From Polytrichum commune (Eukaryota; Streptophyta; Polytrichopsida; Polytrichales; Polytrichaceae), in NCBI GenBank assembly GCA_950295325.1, contig OX485803.1, positions 15,006,001-15,070,000 on the forward strand: 64,000 bases of DNA. The letters are read 5' to 3'. A program made the translations under genes and the position numbers. Of this stretch, positions 22,862 to 33,872 are shown piece after piece; the stretch's first letter is position 1, and each line of letters begins with the position of its first letter. The notes beneath the pieces are model-generated. The model was given only the letters and a program-made list of their open reading frames with translations, ran no database searches and was not told the DNA's origin.

Positions 22862-24226
22862 GCATGCCACTCACAGCATGGACAAAACTGCATTAGATAT
22901 TGCCATTTAATGGTACTTAACATGATGCCAAGTGGGCTGCACAAATATTGTACTCAGTGGCAACTAGTGTGTCTTTCTACTGAATTCCATTCATAATATG
23001 ATGTATAAATTAAAAATAAATAAAGATATATTGCACAATGATGTATATTTTATTAGTTTATCTGCATAGAATGATCAAAGTGCACACTAAGTTTCACTAC
23101 TCACAAATAACACAGGCCACAAACCTAATACATTCATAATTCTCGTGGTTGTTCATAATTTACTTAACATTACTTGATTTGTCCATGAATTATTCAAAGG
23201 TTTATAATTTGTAATCAACGTGGGCCATGCTAATGGCAATATTCAGTGTGATATGAAAGGTGATAGTAGTAGTCCTGCGGTTGTATGAAGACTAGGTGAG
23301 AGTAAGCAGGGAACCTATGCAAGAACACCAGCTTCCAATATCAGTTAATTGTGCCCACAGCAACATAAAGCAGGAAATGCAATGCGCACAAACTTAGGGG
23401 TATAGTTGAATGAATAAATAGTATTATGGTATACATACATCAATCAAAATCTAGCAAACAGCAAGGACCAACTCAATTTAAAAGACAATCTATACAGCAA
23501 GGAGCTCAAGTATACAACCTGGAGTAAAAACATCTTTGATAGTATCTGCACGAGTGAGATTGAAACTAGACCAAATTATATTCAGCGTGCAGAATCGTGC
23601 TTAAGTTCATACAGCAAAATAAAATAATGACTTCAATAAAGGCAAAGAATATGCTATCAAAATGCTCCCAAAACAGGAAAAGTTGAGTTACAGCTCAAAG
23701 TGATCCAAACAGTCTTCAATCACAAAGGTGCCATAGACCATTGGTTGGATTCAGAAAAACAATACAAACTAGAGGGTGTGTAAAAAGGTAAACTGAACAT
23801 CCCCACGATCCCATTCCTTCCAACAACATGCAAAGTGATAGTAAGATGCTGCTCACCAGATGTAAGTTGAAAACTGAACAAAACATTCCATCAAGTGGGA
23901 GTTTCTGGGATTTCAGATTGCAACAAGCTGCATTGGTCCACCTACATTTGGTAGTGCCCAAACTGATTGCTAGTGCTTGCAATGTGCAAGGATTTTCCTT
24001 GCAATATAATCGCGCGATCCTTTGGTTGATCCACTTCCAGAGCAAGTCCTCACCATCAATCATGGAACAGAGATACAGCATGGGCAATCTCAGCATAAAG
24101 GTGGGGTTGTCACCAACGTGAAGTATGATGGCTGTGGATGCTAGCACAGATTAGATAGAGCTTTGACCAGCGTGCCGATGTAAAAATAAGTGTTCTCGTT
24201 GCAGAGTTGCAATGGAAAACAATCCA
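22862..24226. other. Intergenic, no gene recognised
   Basis: This lies downstream of the mitochondrial-protein gene (minus strand) and may include its 3' untranslated region. A 143-codon open frame on the minus strand (23716-24147) has no recognisable domain and could be part of that untranslated region. Confidence 0.4.
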
Positions 24227-25910
24227 CTATCTCAATTTCTGAATTTTAGAAGCTTGTTCTGCTGCTTTTGTCATCTCTTCTACGTATCCTGGAATAGGAG
24301 GTGATAAGGCAGCTGGAATTCGAGTAGGGGGAAATGGGGTTAGATCAGGCACCAGAGCTGCCTCTCTTAGGTGCGGAGGAAGAGCGGCAATGGCTTCTTT
24401 CTTCAACTGTAACCTTACATTCTCTGCTGCAGCGTGCAACCTTGCTTCCTTCATGAGATGTCTGCTGTACTCCTTCGCAAGTCTCATGCCTTCTTCAGGT
24501 GTCAAATTATGCACTACAGATTGTGTGGTTTCTCCAGCAACCTCCACTGTGCCTGTTTTGTCTGGGGTAGGAAGCAAATATCATTTGTCCATCGTAAGCA
24601 AGACAATTTTGAAACCTCCAGAACCACTACTAAACCATGAACCAACTTTTTCCAACATTGTATAAGTCAGCTGATTGCACAGAGCTCTCTATTTCACATC
24701 TATATACAAATTATATAAGCACCACAGTCCGAGCCTCAATCCTTGTGTTGCTTAAATATACATCATTTGAACCCTACACGTAATTTTTCCAACAGTGTAC
24801 TTATCAGCTGATTGTGCAGAGCTCTTTAATTCACATATATGTACAAATTGCACAGCAGCATGGCTGTCGGAGCCTGAATCCCTCTGTTGCTTGCATGCAC
24901 ATCATTCAGACCCTAATCTCAATTTCCACAACAGTGATCTTATCAGCTGATTGTGCAGAGCTCTCCAATTCACATCAATATAAATTTCACATGGCAGCAC
25001 GACTCTTGAGCCTCAATCTTAATGTTGATTACATGTCCATCAGTAGGACCCTGATCTCAATTCTTCAAACAGTGAACGTATCAGCTGGTTGTGCAAGAGC
25101 TCTCTAATTCACATTTATATATGAATCACATGGCAGCATGACAGCCTGGGCCTAAAACCTTGTGTTGCTTACATCATTTGGACCCTAAAGCCAATTTTTG
25201 TTAGCAATCTCCGTATCAGCTGATTTCGCAAAGCTTTCTACTTCACATATGTTTACAAATCACATGGCAGCACGACATTACGAGCCCGAATCCCTGTGTT
25301 GCTTACATATACATCATTTGGACCCTAAACCCAAAATTTCCAACATTGTACGAGTGGCTAATTGTGCAGAGCTTTCCAATTCACATACATGCGCAGATCA
25401 CATGATACCACGCCGGTCTAGGCCTCGACATCATTCATCCTTTCTTGCATTACATCGACATCATTCGGGGTTTAAAGTGACAGAAGGATGCACACCTCCT
25501 TTCTTCTTCTCTTTAGCCGCAGCTTTAGCCTTGGCTTTCTCCCTCTCCAGAGCCCGCTCTTTTTCCTTGCTGACAATCCCCAATTTCTCCCTCGCAAGCT
25601 CCCTCAGTCTGTCCTTCTCCTTCAACGCCCTTACAGGTGACGGCGAGTCCAGACACGACTTAATGAGCGAGGCGAACCGATCGCGCTTGTCGGGGCCACC
25701 TTCTTCCTTGGCTGCCGCACCACCTTTCTTCACCACTTTGGAAGGCTGGGCAGCTCTGGCCTCTCTGGCTGGATTGGCACCTCCACCAGACGCAAATCTC
25801 CTCAGTATTCCTCCATCGTTGCCTTGCAAACATCTCCCATTTTGCTGATGCAACCCTAAGCTCAATCTCGCCAACATCACATTGCCACCCTTGCCCACTC
25901 TCGCTGCCAT
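24227..25910 (-). CDS. Probable mitochondrial protein, possibly a mitoribosomal subunit
   Basis: Exon 1 runs from 25910 to 25496 (donor GGAG|GTGTGC) and exon 2 from 24561 to 24227 (acceptor ACCCCAG). They join in phase 1 and give 249 residues. The start is the ATG of MAARVGKGG; the open frame extends further upstream but only with non-ATG codons. The first 45 residues are rich in Arg and Gly, lack acidic residues until ILRRFAS, and resemble a mitochondrial presequence with an R-x-F/A-S cleavage site. The centre is a Lys/Glu/Ala-rich helix (LKEKDRLRELAREKLGIVSK). Exon 2 carries LTPEEGMRLAKEYSRHLMKE and a conserved-looking Pro-rich tail (LVPDLTPFPPTR). I suspect the plant relative of the large-subunit protein mL59/mL64 but am not sure. 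The 934-bp intron is filled by a tandem repeat. Confidence 0.75.
24665..25490 (-). repeat. Intronic minisatellite, six units of about 137 bp
   Basis: The marker TCAGCTGATTGTGCAGAGCT or a variant recurs at about 24667, 24804, 24943, 25081, 25216 and 25354, spacings of 135-139 bp. Each unit also contains AATTCACAT, CACATGGCAGCA and GACCCTAA-like words. The array occupies nearly the whole intron of the mitochondrial-protein gene. Open frames on the plus strand here are by-products of the repeat. Confidence 0.9.
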
Positions 25911-26036
25911 CGCTAATTGATTCGAGCTCCAACAGAGCTCCGGATCACAGACCCTCGATTCCTCTCCACATTCTAAGGTGATTCCGATCTGCAACGCTAC
26001 GATGGTCCAAACATCAATCTCTCTCTGCTAAACCCC

Positions 26037-26045
26037 AAACCCTAA
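26037..26045 (+). promoter_or_regulatory. Telo-box upstream of the mitochondrial-protein gene
   Basis: AAACCCTAA lies about 130 bp upstream of the minus-strand start codon at 25910. In plants, telo-boxes close to the transcription start are frequent in genes for ribosomal proteins and ribosome assembly. Its function here is inferred from position. Confidence 0.5.
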
Positions 26046-27688
26046 TCCTGTTGTCCTCATGTCCTTCAGCTGAAGCCTCCGAGTCCCCGTTCACACTGCA
26101 GGTTAGAATGAATATAGGGCCCGCTCACACTATACTAGAAGAAGAAGAAGAAGAAGAACTCCGGTCTCCGGAGGACACTATACTAAGAGTATTTGTATTT
26201 CCATTCACAATAATAGCTTGGGCAACAACAAAGTGGTTGATTTATGGTCAAAGGGCCATATCATCTATTTCCAAATTTCTATTGGAGATAAGTTACTCCT
26301 TTCATAAGATGTTTAAGGTGGGTTACGATGCACCTTTTGATTCTTGGGGTTGAGCATAACGATATGATTTGTAGATTCTACATTGTTGAAAAAATTCAAT
26401 TTGGAGTGCCCAAATTGCAAACTGATTTCTAGGGGTGCTTTAATCATGCACCTCTTGTAAATTCTTTATCCTTGAATCTCCTTACTTGCTAATAAATACA
26501 CACTATCTCTACAACAAAGAAAATTTTGGATGAAAATTTTATGCTAACAATATATTTATTTTCGATTTTATCTCTTTTACATGCAAAATTCATAAGTAAT
26601 CGAAATGTGGTCCATTCATGTTAAAATTTTGGTTATTGCTTCAATCTACATTTAGCTACTTATGTAAGGTTTTACTTTAGAATTTGCGCTCCTTTGAATA
26701 AACAAAAATGACTTGTATGCAATGTTTTGACATTTTGGAAATAGGCCAGGGCATTTAGGGGTAAAGTTATGTGTTTGAGAGATACAATTTTCTCAATGAA
26801 GCGGTTTCATGTGCATCCTACACCTAACTTTTTATGGTCCACCCAAGCATATCATAGCAACGCATCTAGTGAATCATATGTTTTCAATCAACCGTGTGGG
26901 AACCTAAGGGTTTGTCTTTCCCTTGCTTATCGAGTAGGGTTGGTCACATGTATATATTGTGAACAACATTCATTGATAAACTTCAAAACTCATCATTCAA
27001 TTCATTAGCAAGGTTGTTTTGTTTGTTTTTTTTAGATTATACATACATAATCAATTTAGTGATACTTGTACATATTGAAGATTGGTTTCTCAAACTAGGA
27101 GGATTCTTTTTTTTGGGGGGGGGGGGGACCATTGACATTTGGCGGAAAAGTCGTGCCACTTCAAATTTTCACAATGCAGACTCATGCTTGAGTGTTAACC
27201 TCTTGATCCCCAAAGAATTCTCTCAACCAATATAGTTACTTGATTTGAACTAGTGGGCTCACACTAGAGTCCAAGACCAAAGAAACTCCAACATCAAGCG
27301 ATTGTATTGGCTGAGAAAATATTCATGGACCCAAGGAGCTTACATTAGGGTGTGGGTCCAATTTTTGAAAAAGAATGAAGTGACACTATTAAGGCATCGC
27401 TTTCATGTCAAAACTCAACAATCCTCATTCAAGAACACACGTACTCCTCATTTTAGGAACTAATCTTCTTGCTTGGGTCTAATCTTGAGTCTAAAAAAAA
27501 GGTTAATTAAAAGGTGTTTGGAACATAAGCTTGAAGATTGGTCTCTCAAACATGTAAAAAAACATTTTCTTGAGTGGGGATTGCCCAAAGATGACACGAA
27601 AGTGATGCCACATTAGCTTCACTTCATTTTTTAACATGTGGACTTGGAGATAAGTGTAAACTCCTTGCGTCCAAAATATTGCTATTGA
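26046..27688. other. Intergenic between two head-to-head genes
   Basis: The 5' ends of the mitochondrial-protein gene (minus) and the PELP1-like gene (plus) face each other across about 1.8 kb. A GAA trinucleotide run lies near 26140-26157 and G13 at 27115-27127. No other gene was recognised. Confidence 0.5.
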
Positions 27689-27813
27689 CCAATGAGATTG
27701 GTCGATTTGGAGTTTCCATGGTCTTGAACCCTAGTGTAAACCCACCCTTAGGAGTTGCTCTAAACCCTCCCTTCTTGGTCGGTAGCAAGTCTAGTAGGAA
27801 GGGTTTAGGGTTT
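27689..27813 (+). promoter_or_regulatory. PELP1-like promoter: paired CCAAT boxes and telo-box
   Basis: CCAAT (27689-27693) and ATTGG (27697-27701) form an inverted pair of CCAAT boxes. About 100 bp downstream, GGGTTTAGGGTTTAA (27801-27815) contains the telo-box in reverse. Both are common just upstream of plant ribosome-biogenesis genes. The assignment rests on position and motif only. Confidence 0.5.
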
Positions 27814-27859
27814 AAGGGGCTTTGCCTATCTATCCTTCCCTCTCCCTCCATCCCTCTAT

Positions 27860-30800
27860 GTCGAATTCCTTGATGATTTCACAACCGCCATAGCTCCACC
27901 GTCTCTCATCATCATTCAGAAGCCAAGATTCAAATGGGCAAGCTCCCTAGAGAGCTCCAAGCTTGTGTGCCTGCTGCACAATCGCCAGCAGCAACACACC
28001 GAGGAGGAGGAGGTTCTGAAGGATCCATCTATCGACTGTTGGTGGCTAGCTGTGAATGAACTAAAATTTCTATTGAGCAAATCTAGTTTGTGGTAAGCAA
28101 GCAGTTGAAATTGCGAAGGAAATGATGCAGCAACACAGCATGGAGTTGAAGGATAAGTGCACGGGGTGTGGGACAGTAGCGGATCTCTATGGCAGCAATT
28201 GCGGACACCTCACATTGTGTCTCAAATGTGGCAAGGCCATGACGGAGACAGCTGCACCGTGTGCTGAATGTGGAATCCCTGTCACTCGTCTTTTCAGGGT
28301 AACAACTAATCGCTCGTGCTCCAATTTGTTTGTTGGCATTGTCAATTTCGTCAACAACCGCCACCATACAAACCTAATCCAACCATCAAATGACCTAGTA
28401 GCATTGTAGATGCTGTAGTTCCACTGTGGAGCACTACCGGATTATAGGTTTATGATGAGGTTTGTGATGAATTAGGGTTTTTTAATGATGTCAGAGGTGC
28501 AAAGGCTGGCGTCTAATGCAAGTAATGCAATACATGTGTTTGTGAGTAAAGCAACGAGATTTCTTGAGGATGTTTGGATGCTGATTCTAATGTAGTGCCT
28601 TTCATTCTATGCACGTGTGATCGTCATCTGATTTTGAAGCAGTTTATTTTGTAATGTGGTTTTTGCAGGCAGAGAGTAAGTGGCAAGGAATGTGTCTTCT
28701 TGGAGTGACTTGTCAAAAATGTACACGACAAAAATTCTTGGAGTCCTATAACACATGGTTTATGAAACTTCTCGAATCTCTTAAGGTGTGCATATACACC
28801 CCAGATCAATCACAATCGACCTCTTCATCTCCAAGCATTTTGCATGCAGGAGAAACTCCAAGCTCTTCTACTTGCTCATTTTGCTGCTTGTGCAATTCGT
28901 AATGCTCAACTCCTGAATTGAAGATCAGCACCCCAATTGATTTGATGTTTGTTTGAAAATGCTGCAGTCAACTGATCCTATCTTTGTGAGGGCAGCTGCT
29001 TGTGCTTCTCTTAATGACCTCATTGTCAGGTAAGGTCAGAAGTATTTATTTTGTGTTTGGATAAATTCTTTTGATATTGAGTTTGTCGATGTCATCGTCT
29101 GGGATCCTCTCTGAATGCTTGGTGTAAATATTGTATCATTGGTTCCCTGTCATCATTAATTGTCCAAATTTCCGCAGGCTGGGAGGTTTCATTGGAGTCG
29201 CTGGGGTCCGGCGGGATGGTGCCAATCTTGTTTCCAAGCTTGTGCAGCCCCTTCTGCAGATTATGGGGGACAAGGGCGCAAGTGGCATTTGGGTTTGTAC
29301 CTAGAGCAAGTTGCTCATTTTAGAGGCCCCAGGGATACCTCTGCAGATAATCGAGAGTCTGTTCTTTGTAAATATTTTCTGATGCTGTCATGCCAAAAGT
29401 ACCCAGTCATAAAAGTGGTAGGATGGTTGTTCAGTCGTAAAAGACTCTTGACGTGTGTGGTGTGGTGCATAGGATGATGTGATGGACCTACTTTCTACAA
29501 TGTTGCGGCATTTTCCAGCTTGCCTTCGCCAACATTCCAGCAGTGTATGTTTCCCTTTCAAAATATGACCTACAAAGTGCATGAAGTATCTATGCTATTA
29601 CTCTTGAAGGACATCAGTTTTGAAATGTTGGTGTCTGTTGGATAATGTTTGCTCTGATGACTCAAGCCCCCATGAAGTTCCTTAAAGCTGCAAATGATCA
29701 AGGTTGCATGTGGTCACTCCTGCATGAAATGGCGGATTGATACATATTGTTTGTTGTAATGATATGATTCACATGTCAATAGCTGAGGATGCTCTCACTT
29801 TCTAGAAGTGAGTTGCAAGTGGTGGCATGCACCTTTGTTGCAATGGTGAATTTGGTGATTTGACACTACTTTGTAATTCAATTTGGAAGAGTTTACAAGC
29901 TTAATTTGTGATAACTTAATCCTTACATGACTAAGTTGTCTGGTTGTTCATGCCTTATAGGATCTCTATGTGTGAAGTGTTAGAAGAGTTGTATTATAAC
30001 TTAACCACTGTCGAGGTGTGCAGGTTGAGGCTTTGTTGGTTGCACGCATAAGGGATGTTGACTGTCATTCAAGTCTTTCAGAGGTACACCTTAGAAATTG
30101 AATTGTTGAGTGTTTACATGGTTACAGTCCATCAGTACAGGTGAAGTTCAGTTCTAAAATTGTTGCTTTTGTGTAGTCCAATTTACCTACTCCAAATTGG
30201 ATATATTTTTTTGTTGTTCAGAAATGTGCAAGAGCTTTGGCTCTTCTTCCCAAAGCACATGGAGATGCCACAACTTGGAGCTCCTTAATCCGTCGCATTC
30301 TGATTGCTATTAACTATGACCTTGACTTTGCCTTCAAAGGCATGGAAGATGGTGAGTTGTTTATTTGTATCTGCCTTCTTTCTGTGTGCCAGTTTTCATA
30401 GGTATTTTTTGCAACGAGCAATTCAGAATGCTTTGTCTTGACTCGAAAGTTGTCTAATTCCAAACTTTGATTTGCAGGTGCTACTGCAGAGCGTGCTACT
30501 GCAGCCCTGCTACCTCGTGGGCAAGATCCACCACTATTACTAGGTGGTCATTCAGTGCCTGCCAATACGTTCATTCAACCAGGCAAAAGCTTGTGGCAAC
30601 AGCTTGTGCCACGGGTGGCACTCCTCCTACAATCCTGCAACCACCTTCTAACTAGCCCTTTTCCTGTACCGGTATCATCTTCTTCCAACTGCTATTTGTC
30701 AAGTGTATTGATGGGCCGGAGTCAGAAGTTAGGGTTTAGTGGCATGGAATGTAATACTTATTGATGCAGTTGTTCTATGTCAAGTCCATGAAATGTGGGT

Positions 30801-33800
30801 TCACCTTGACTTACTAGGCCTATGCATGACTGCAGTAATAGCTTGAATATAACGAAGGGCTATATTTATGAGAGTGTTTTGGTGAACCTGATGTTTTTTT
30901 CTGGATTGAATAAAGGTGCCGGCTCCTTTGAGTCCATTGCTGGCTCTTGCTATGCGTATCTTGCATGTGGATGGCTCTAGGTCATCACTGGCCTCCTCTC
31001 TGGGGGTCACAGCCGCTCAACAAGCTGCTCTTTGTGCGGAACTTCCAGCCTTGCATCTGAGCGCTCTTAAGCTTCTAGAATCAACCTTGCGCGGTGTTCG
31101 CAGGTGTGTTTCCTGGATTATTCACCCTTTCTTCAGTAGAGCAACTATTAGTCCATGTAGAAAACAAACTTAAAGGATCTTGGGTGAGTTGGTCTTGTCC
31201 CTTAATCCATGACTAGAAGAATATTGTGAGCTGGACCACAACAGGTCATAAATATGTCAACTGTTTCAGGCCCAAACAGAAGCTTGTAAAATGTTTAACC
31301 ATGAGGATGTTTTCTCTAGAGAATTGAAGTTGTTAATGCCCAGTTGGGTAACCTGATGTGGGTTTATTGGGATGGTATGGAACAGCCACCTTTTGCCACG
31401 AGGAGCCGATCTTGTACGTTTATTAACTGACCATTTCCGACGTTGTGGAGTAGCGCACCCAAGTCTTCGGATCAAACTTTATGCTATAGCTCGACACCTT
31501 TTTGTGGCCATGGGAGCTGGTAACTATCTGCAGGATCCTTGACATGTGTTTTATCACCTACCTTCTTGAAGCTTCGATTGGTTTGGCTTCATTTTTCAGG
31601 TCGAAAACAGATTGTTTGAGCATGAGAACTGAACCTAATTGACTTGTCTTGTACTAGGAATGGCATCTGCTTTAGCGCCAGCTATTGTGGGTAATGCACT
31701 ATCAGATTTGAAATGCTCAATGTCGGGGGCAAATACGACATTACTTGCCCGTGGACCTCAGAATACTGTTTTGGCTTCTGGAGGTTGGACTGGCTCTCAG
31801 GGGGGCAACCTTAAGAAACGGAAGGAACCAGGTGGCATGCCAAGTCACCATGCCAATAGGATGGGGGATGAATTATCTGTCACTGAGGAGGGAATAACAC
31901 CTGTGGCAGTTCAGATTGCAGCCCTTCAGGCGCTTGAAGCTCTACTAACTTCCGTGAGTAGTTTATTCCACCTTTTTGCAATTCTATGTATTCCAATTTG
32001 TATTAGGAAATCAACCATCATAATTGTACAAAAAACACATTAAAGCTTTGCAAGAAATCCCTCTTGACATATTGTCTAGACTACTTATTTGAAAACACTG
32101 TCTAGATTTGTAATGCCACTGCCAATTATTTTACTTGTATTTATTATTATTATTATTACTACTAGTAAATCTGGCATTTTCGAAACCATATTGATTCAAT
32201 AATCATGTGAGTAAATCGGTCAGCCATACTAGTTCTCAGATGTGCTCTAAAGCCCATGTACCTGTCTTGAAATCTATATCCATCTCTATGCAGGGTGGAG
32301 CATTACTTCCTGATCGGTGGAGAGCAGAGGTGGACACAGTATTAGCCAGCGTGGCTATGGGGGCTGGGACTGGCACCATGTCTGCCAGTCTCATGTCTGA
32401 AGAGACCAGCTTCATGGAGGGTACCTCTCCATGTTCAACTTCCACACAATTTCAAATAGCTGCTTACCAAGCTCTCCTGGCATCACTTCTATCCCCATGC
32501 TGCCACCGGCCCCCTTACTTGGCTCAAGCACTTACTGTGTTCCGGAATGGTAAGTCATTAAACTCCACATAAATGTTCGTTCAGGGGTACTTTTTTTTTG
32601 CAATTATCAGTCCGGTTTTGCTTCATTTGTACAATTCTTCCTGCTTTGCACATGAAGTCCCTTCTGCATCCTCAGTAGGTACCTCCTTGCACCTGATAAA
32701 CTCCTGAAAAAGCTCAGGTGCTATCTCATTCTTGTCTACTGGATAATGGTTTTGAATGTACGTCCTGTTCAGCTGCATATCTCGCACATATGGACCTCTT
32801 GTGTGTCCTTTGACCTCTCAGACACCACCGTCTTGGATGGTTTTCACTAGAGAGAAGAGAATTCCTTACGGAATGACTTGTTACAAATGATGCAGGGCGA
32901 AAGGAAGCAGGAACGGAGGTAGCTGTAGTTTGTGCACGGGCTCTTTTGGCACTGGAGCCCCTAATACACCCCCGCAGCCTGCCACCTATTTCCACTCCTA
33001 GTGCTGTGACAGGGCGTTCTGCAAATGGTGGTACATTTGCCTCGCGTCTACAGGGATTCAATAATTCCATCTCAGAACCTGGTTCCATGGCTGCAGTTCA
33101 TACAAGCAATACTGCAAATGGATTTTCAGTCTCTGGGATGTCTTCATTCAAGATTGGGCAGATGGCAATGGACCCATGGGCAGAGGTTGATACTTGGCTT
33201 GGTTATGGCGAGGACTGTGATGAGGACAATAATGTGTCTCACCCAGTGAGTAAAGAGATTCATGACAAGGGTTTAGCCAACGATGACCACCAAGGTGTGT
33301 CAACTCCTGGAAACAAAGTTCTAAGTGACAGTGAATTGCAGGCAGCATTGGTTTGTGTAGAAAATGGGGTCAAGATGCATGGAGAGATCACAGGTATAAT
33401 CCAAGGAAACATCACCGAAAACCAGCCAATGCCCATATCTCAGTCTAGGAAAACAGGGCTTAATAATTTGCTGGGAGAGGAAATAGCACGTGTGCAGGAT
33501 TCAAGCATTTCCATCTCGGTGGAACTTCCTTTACAAGGGACTCTGCAAGGAATCCAAACTGCTAGTGCAGGCCAAGACAAGGAAGCTGTCACCTTAGATG
33601 TAGTTGGCATAACAGGAACTTCTTATCCTGTGGCAGAAGTAGGCAGGATACCTTCAGCAGACCAAGACACAGAGATGTGTTCAAACATAGAGAGCGTGAT
33701 TGCTCCTACAGAAATTGTCTCAATTCAGGTTCTGGATACTGCACATCCACTGGTAATTGCAGGCACATCGGCCGGTAGGACAATGGATATCAAAGGAGAC

Positions 33801-33872
33801 TCTGATAATTCTGATTCTGATGGGCCGCTACCTGATATCATAGACGGCGATCCAGATTCCGACTCAGATTAA
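27860..33872 (+). CDS. PELP1/RIX1-like ribosome-biogenesis protein, 13 exons
   Basis: The inferred exons are 27860-28092, 28677-28785, 28968-29029, 29178-29292, 29473-29544, 30024-30083, 30222-30351, 30478-30671, 30916-31103, 31386-31519, 31658-31953, 32294-32549 and 32896-33872. All have GT-AG borders, compatible phases and no internal stop, about 941 codons. Exon 2 encodes GMCLLGVTCQKC and SYNTWF, exon 7 CARALALLPKAHGD, later exons LRIKLYAIARHLFVAMGAG, and the tail is acidic (DSDNSDSDGPLPDIIDGDPD). I know this order from plant proteins of the PELP1/RIX1 family, which scaffold the Rix1-Rea1 complex in the nucleus that matures pre-60S ribosomes. Odd: exon 1 is open from 27809 but has no in-frame ATG; an ATG at 27858 is in another frame. 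The exon 1-2 junction needs the acceptor at 28676, not the stronger one at 28668. Confidence 0.85.
28122..28299 (+). pseudogene. TFIIF-alpha-like N-terminal zinc-motif fragment
   Basis: Inside the first intron of the PELP1-like gene an ATG opens a frame with KDKCTGCGTVADLYGSNCGH, TLCLKCGKAMTE and CAECGIPVTRLFR, followed by a GTAACA donor-like site. It has four CxxC-type pairs with the spacing of a zinc-binding fold. The order CGxCG-DLYGSNCxH-TLCLKCG-ECGxxxTRLxR is what I remember from the N-terminus of plant transcription factor IIF alpha (RAP74). The rest of that large protein is not found in the window. The frame does not fit the splice phase of the surrounding gene. A captured or duplicated first exon is the best explanation; an alternative exon of the host gene is less likely. 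Confidence 0.5.

Noticed and set aside
23716-24147. 143-codon minus-strand frame with Leu/Cys-rich sequence
   Set aside because: It resembles no family I know and lies in the likely 3' untranslated region of the neighbouring gene.
25198-25848. 216-codon plus-strand open frame with an Ala/Ser-rich sequence
   Set aside because: It is antisense to exon 1 of the mitochondrial-protein gene and to its intronic minisatellite; it has no splice or domain support.
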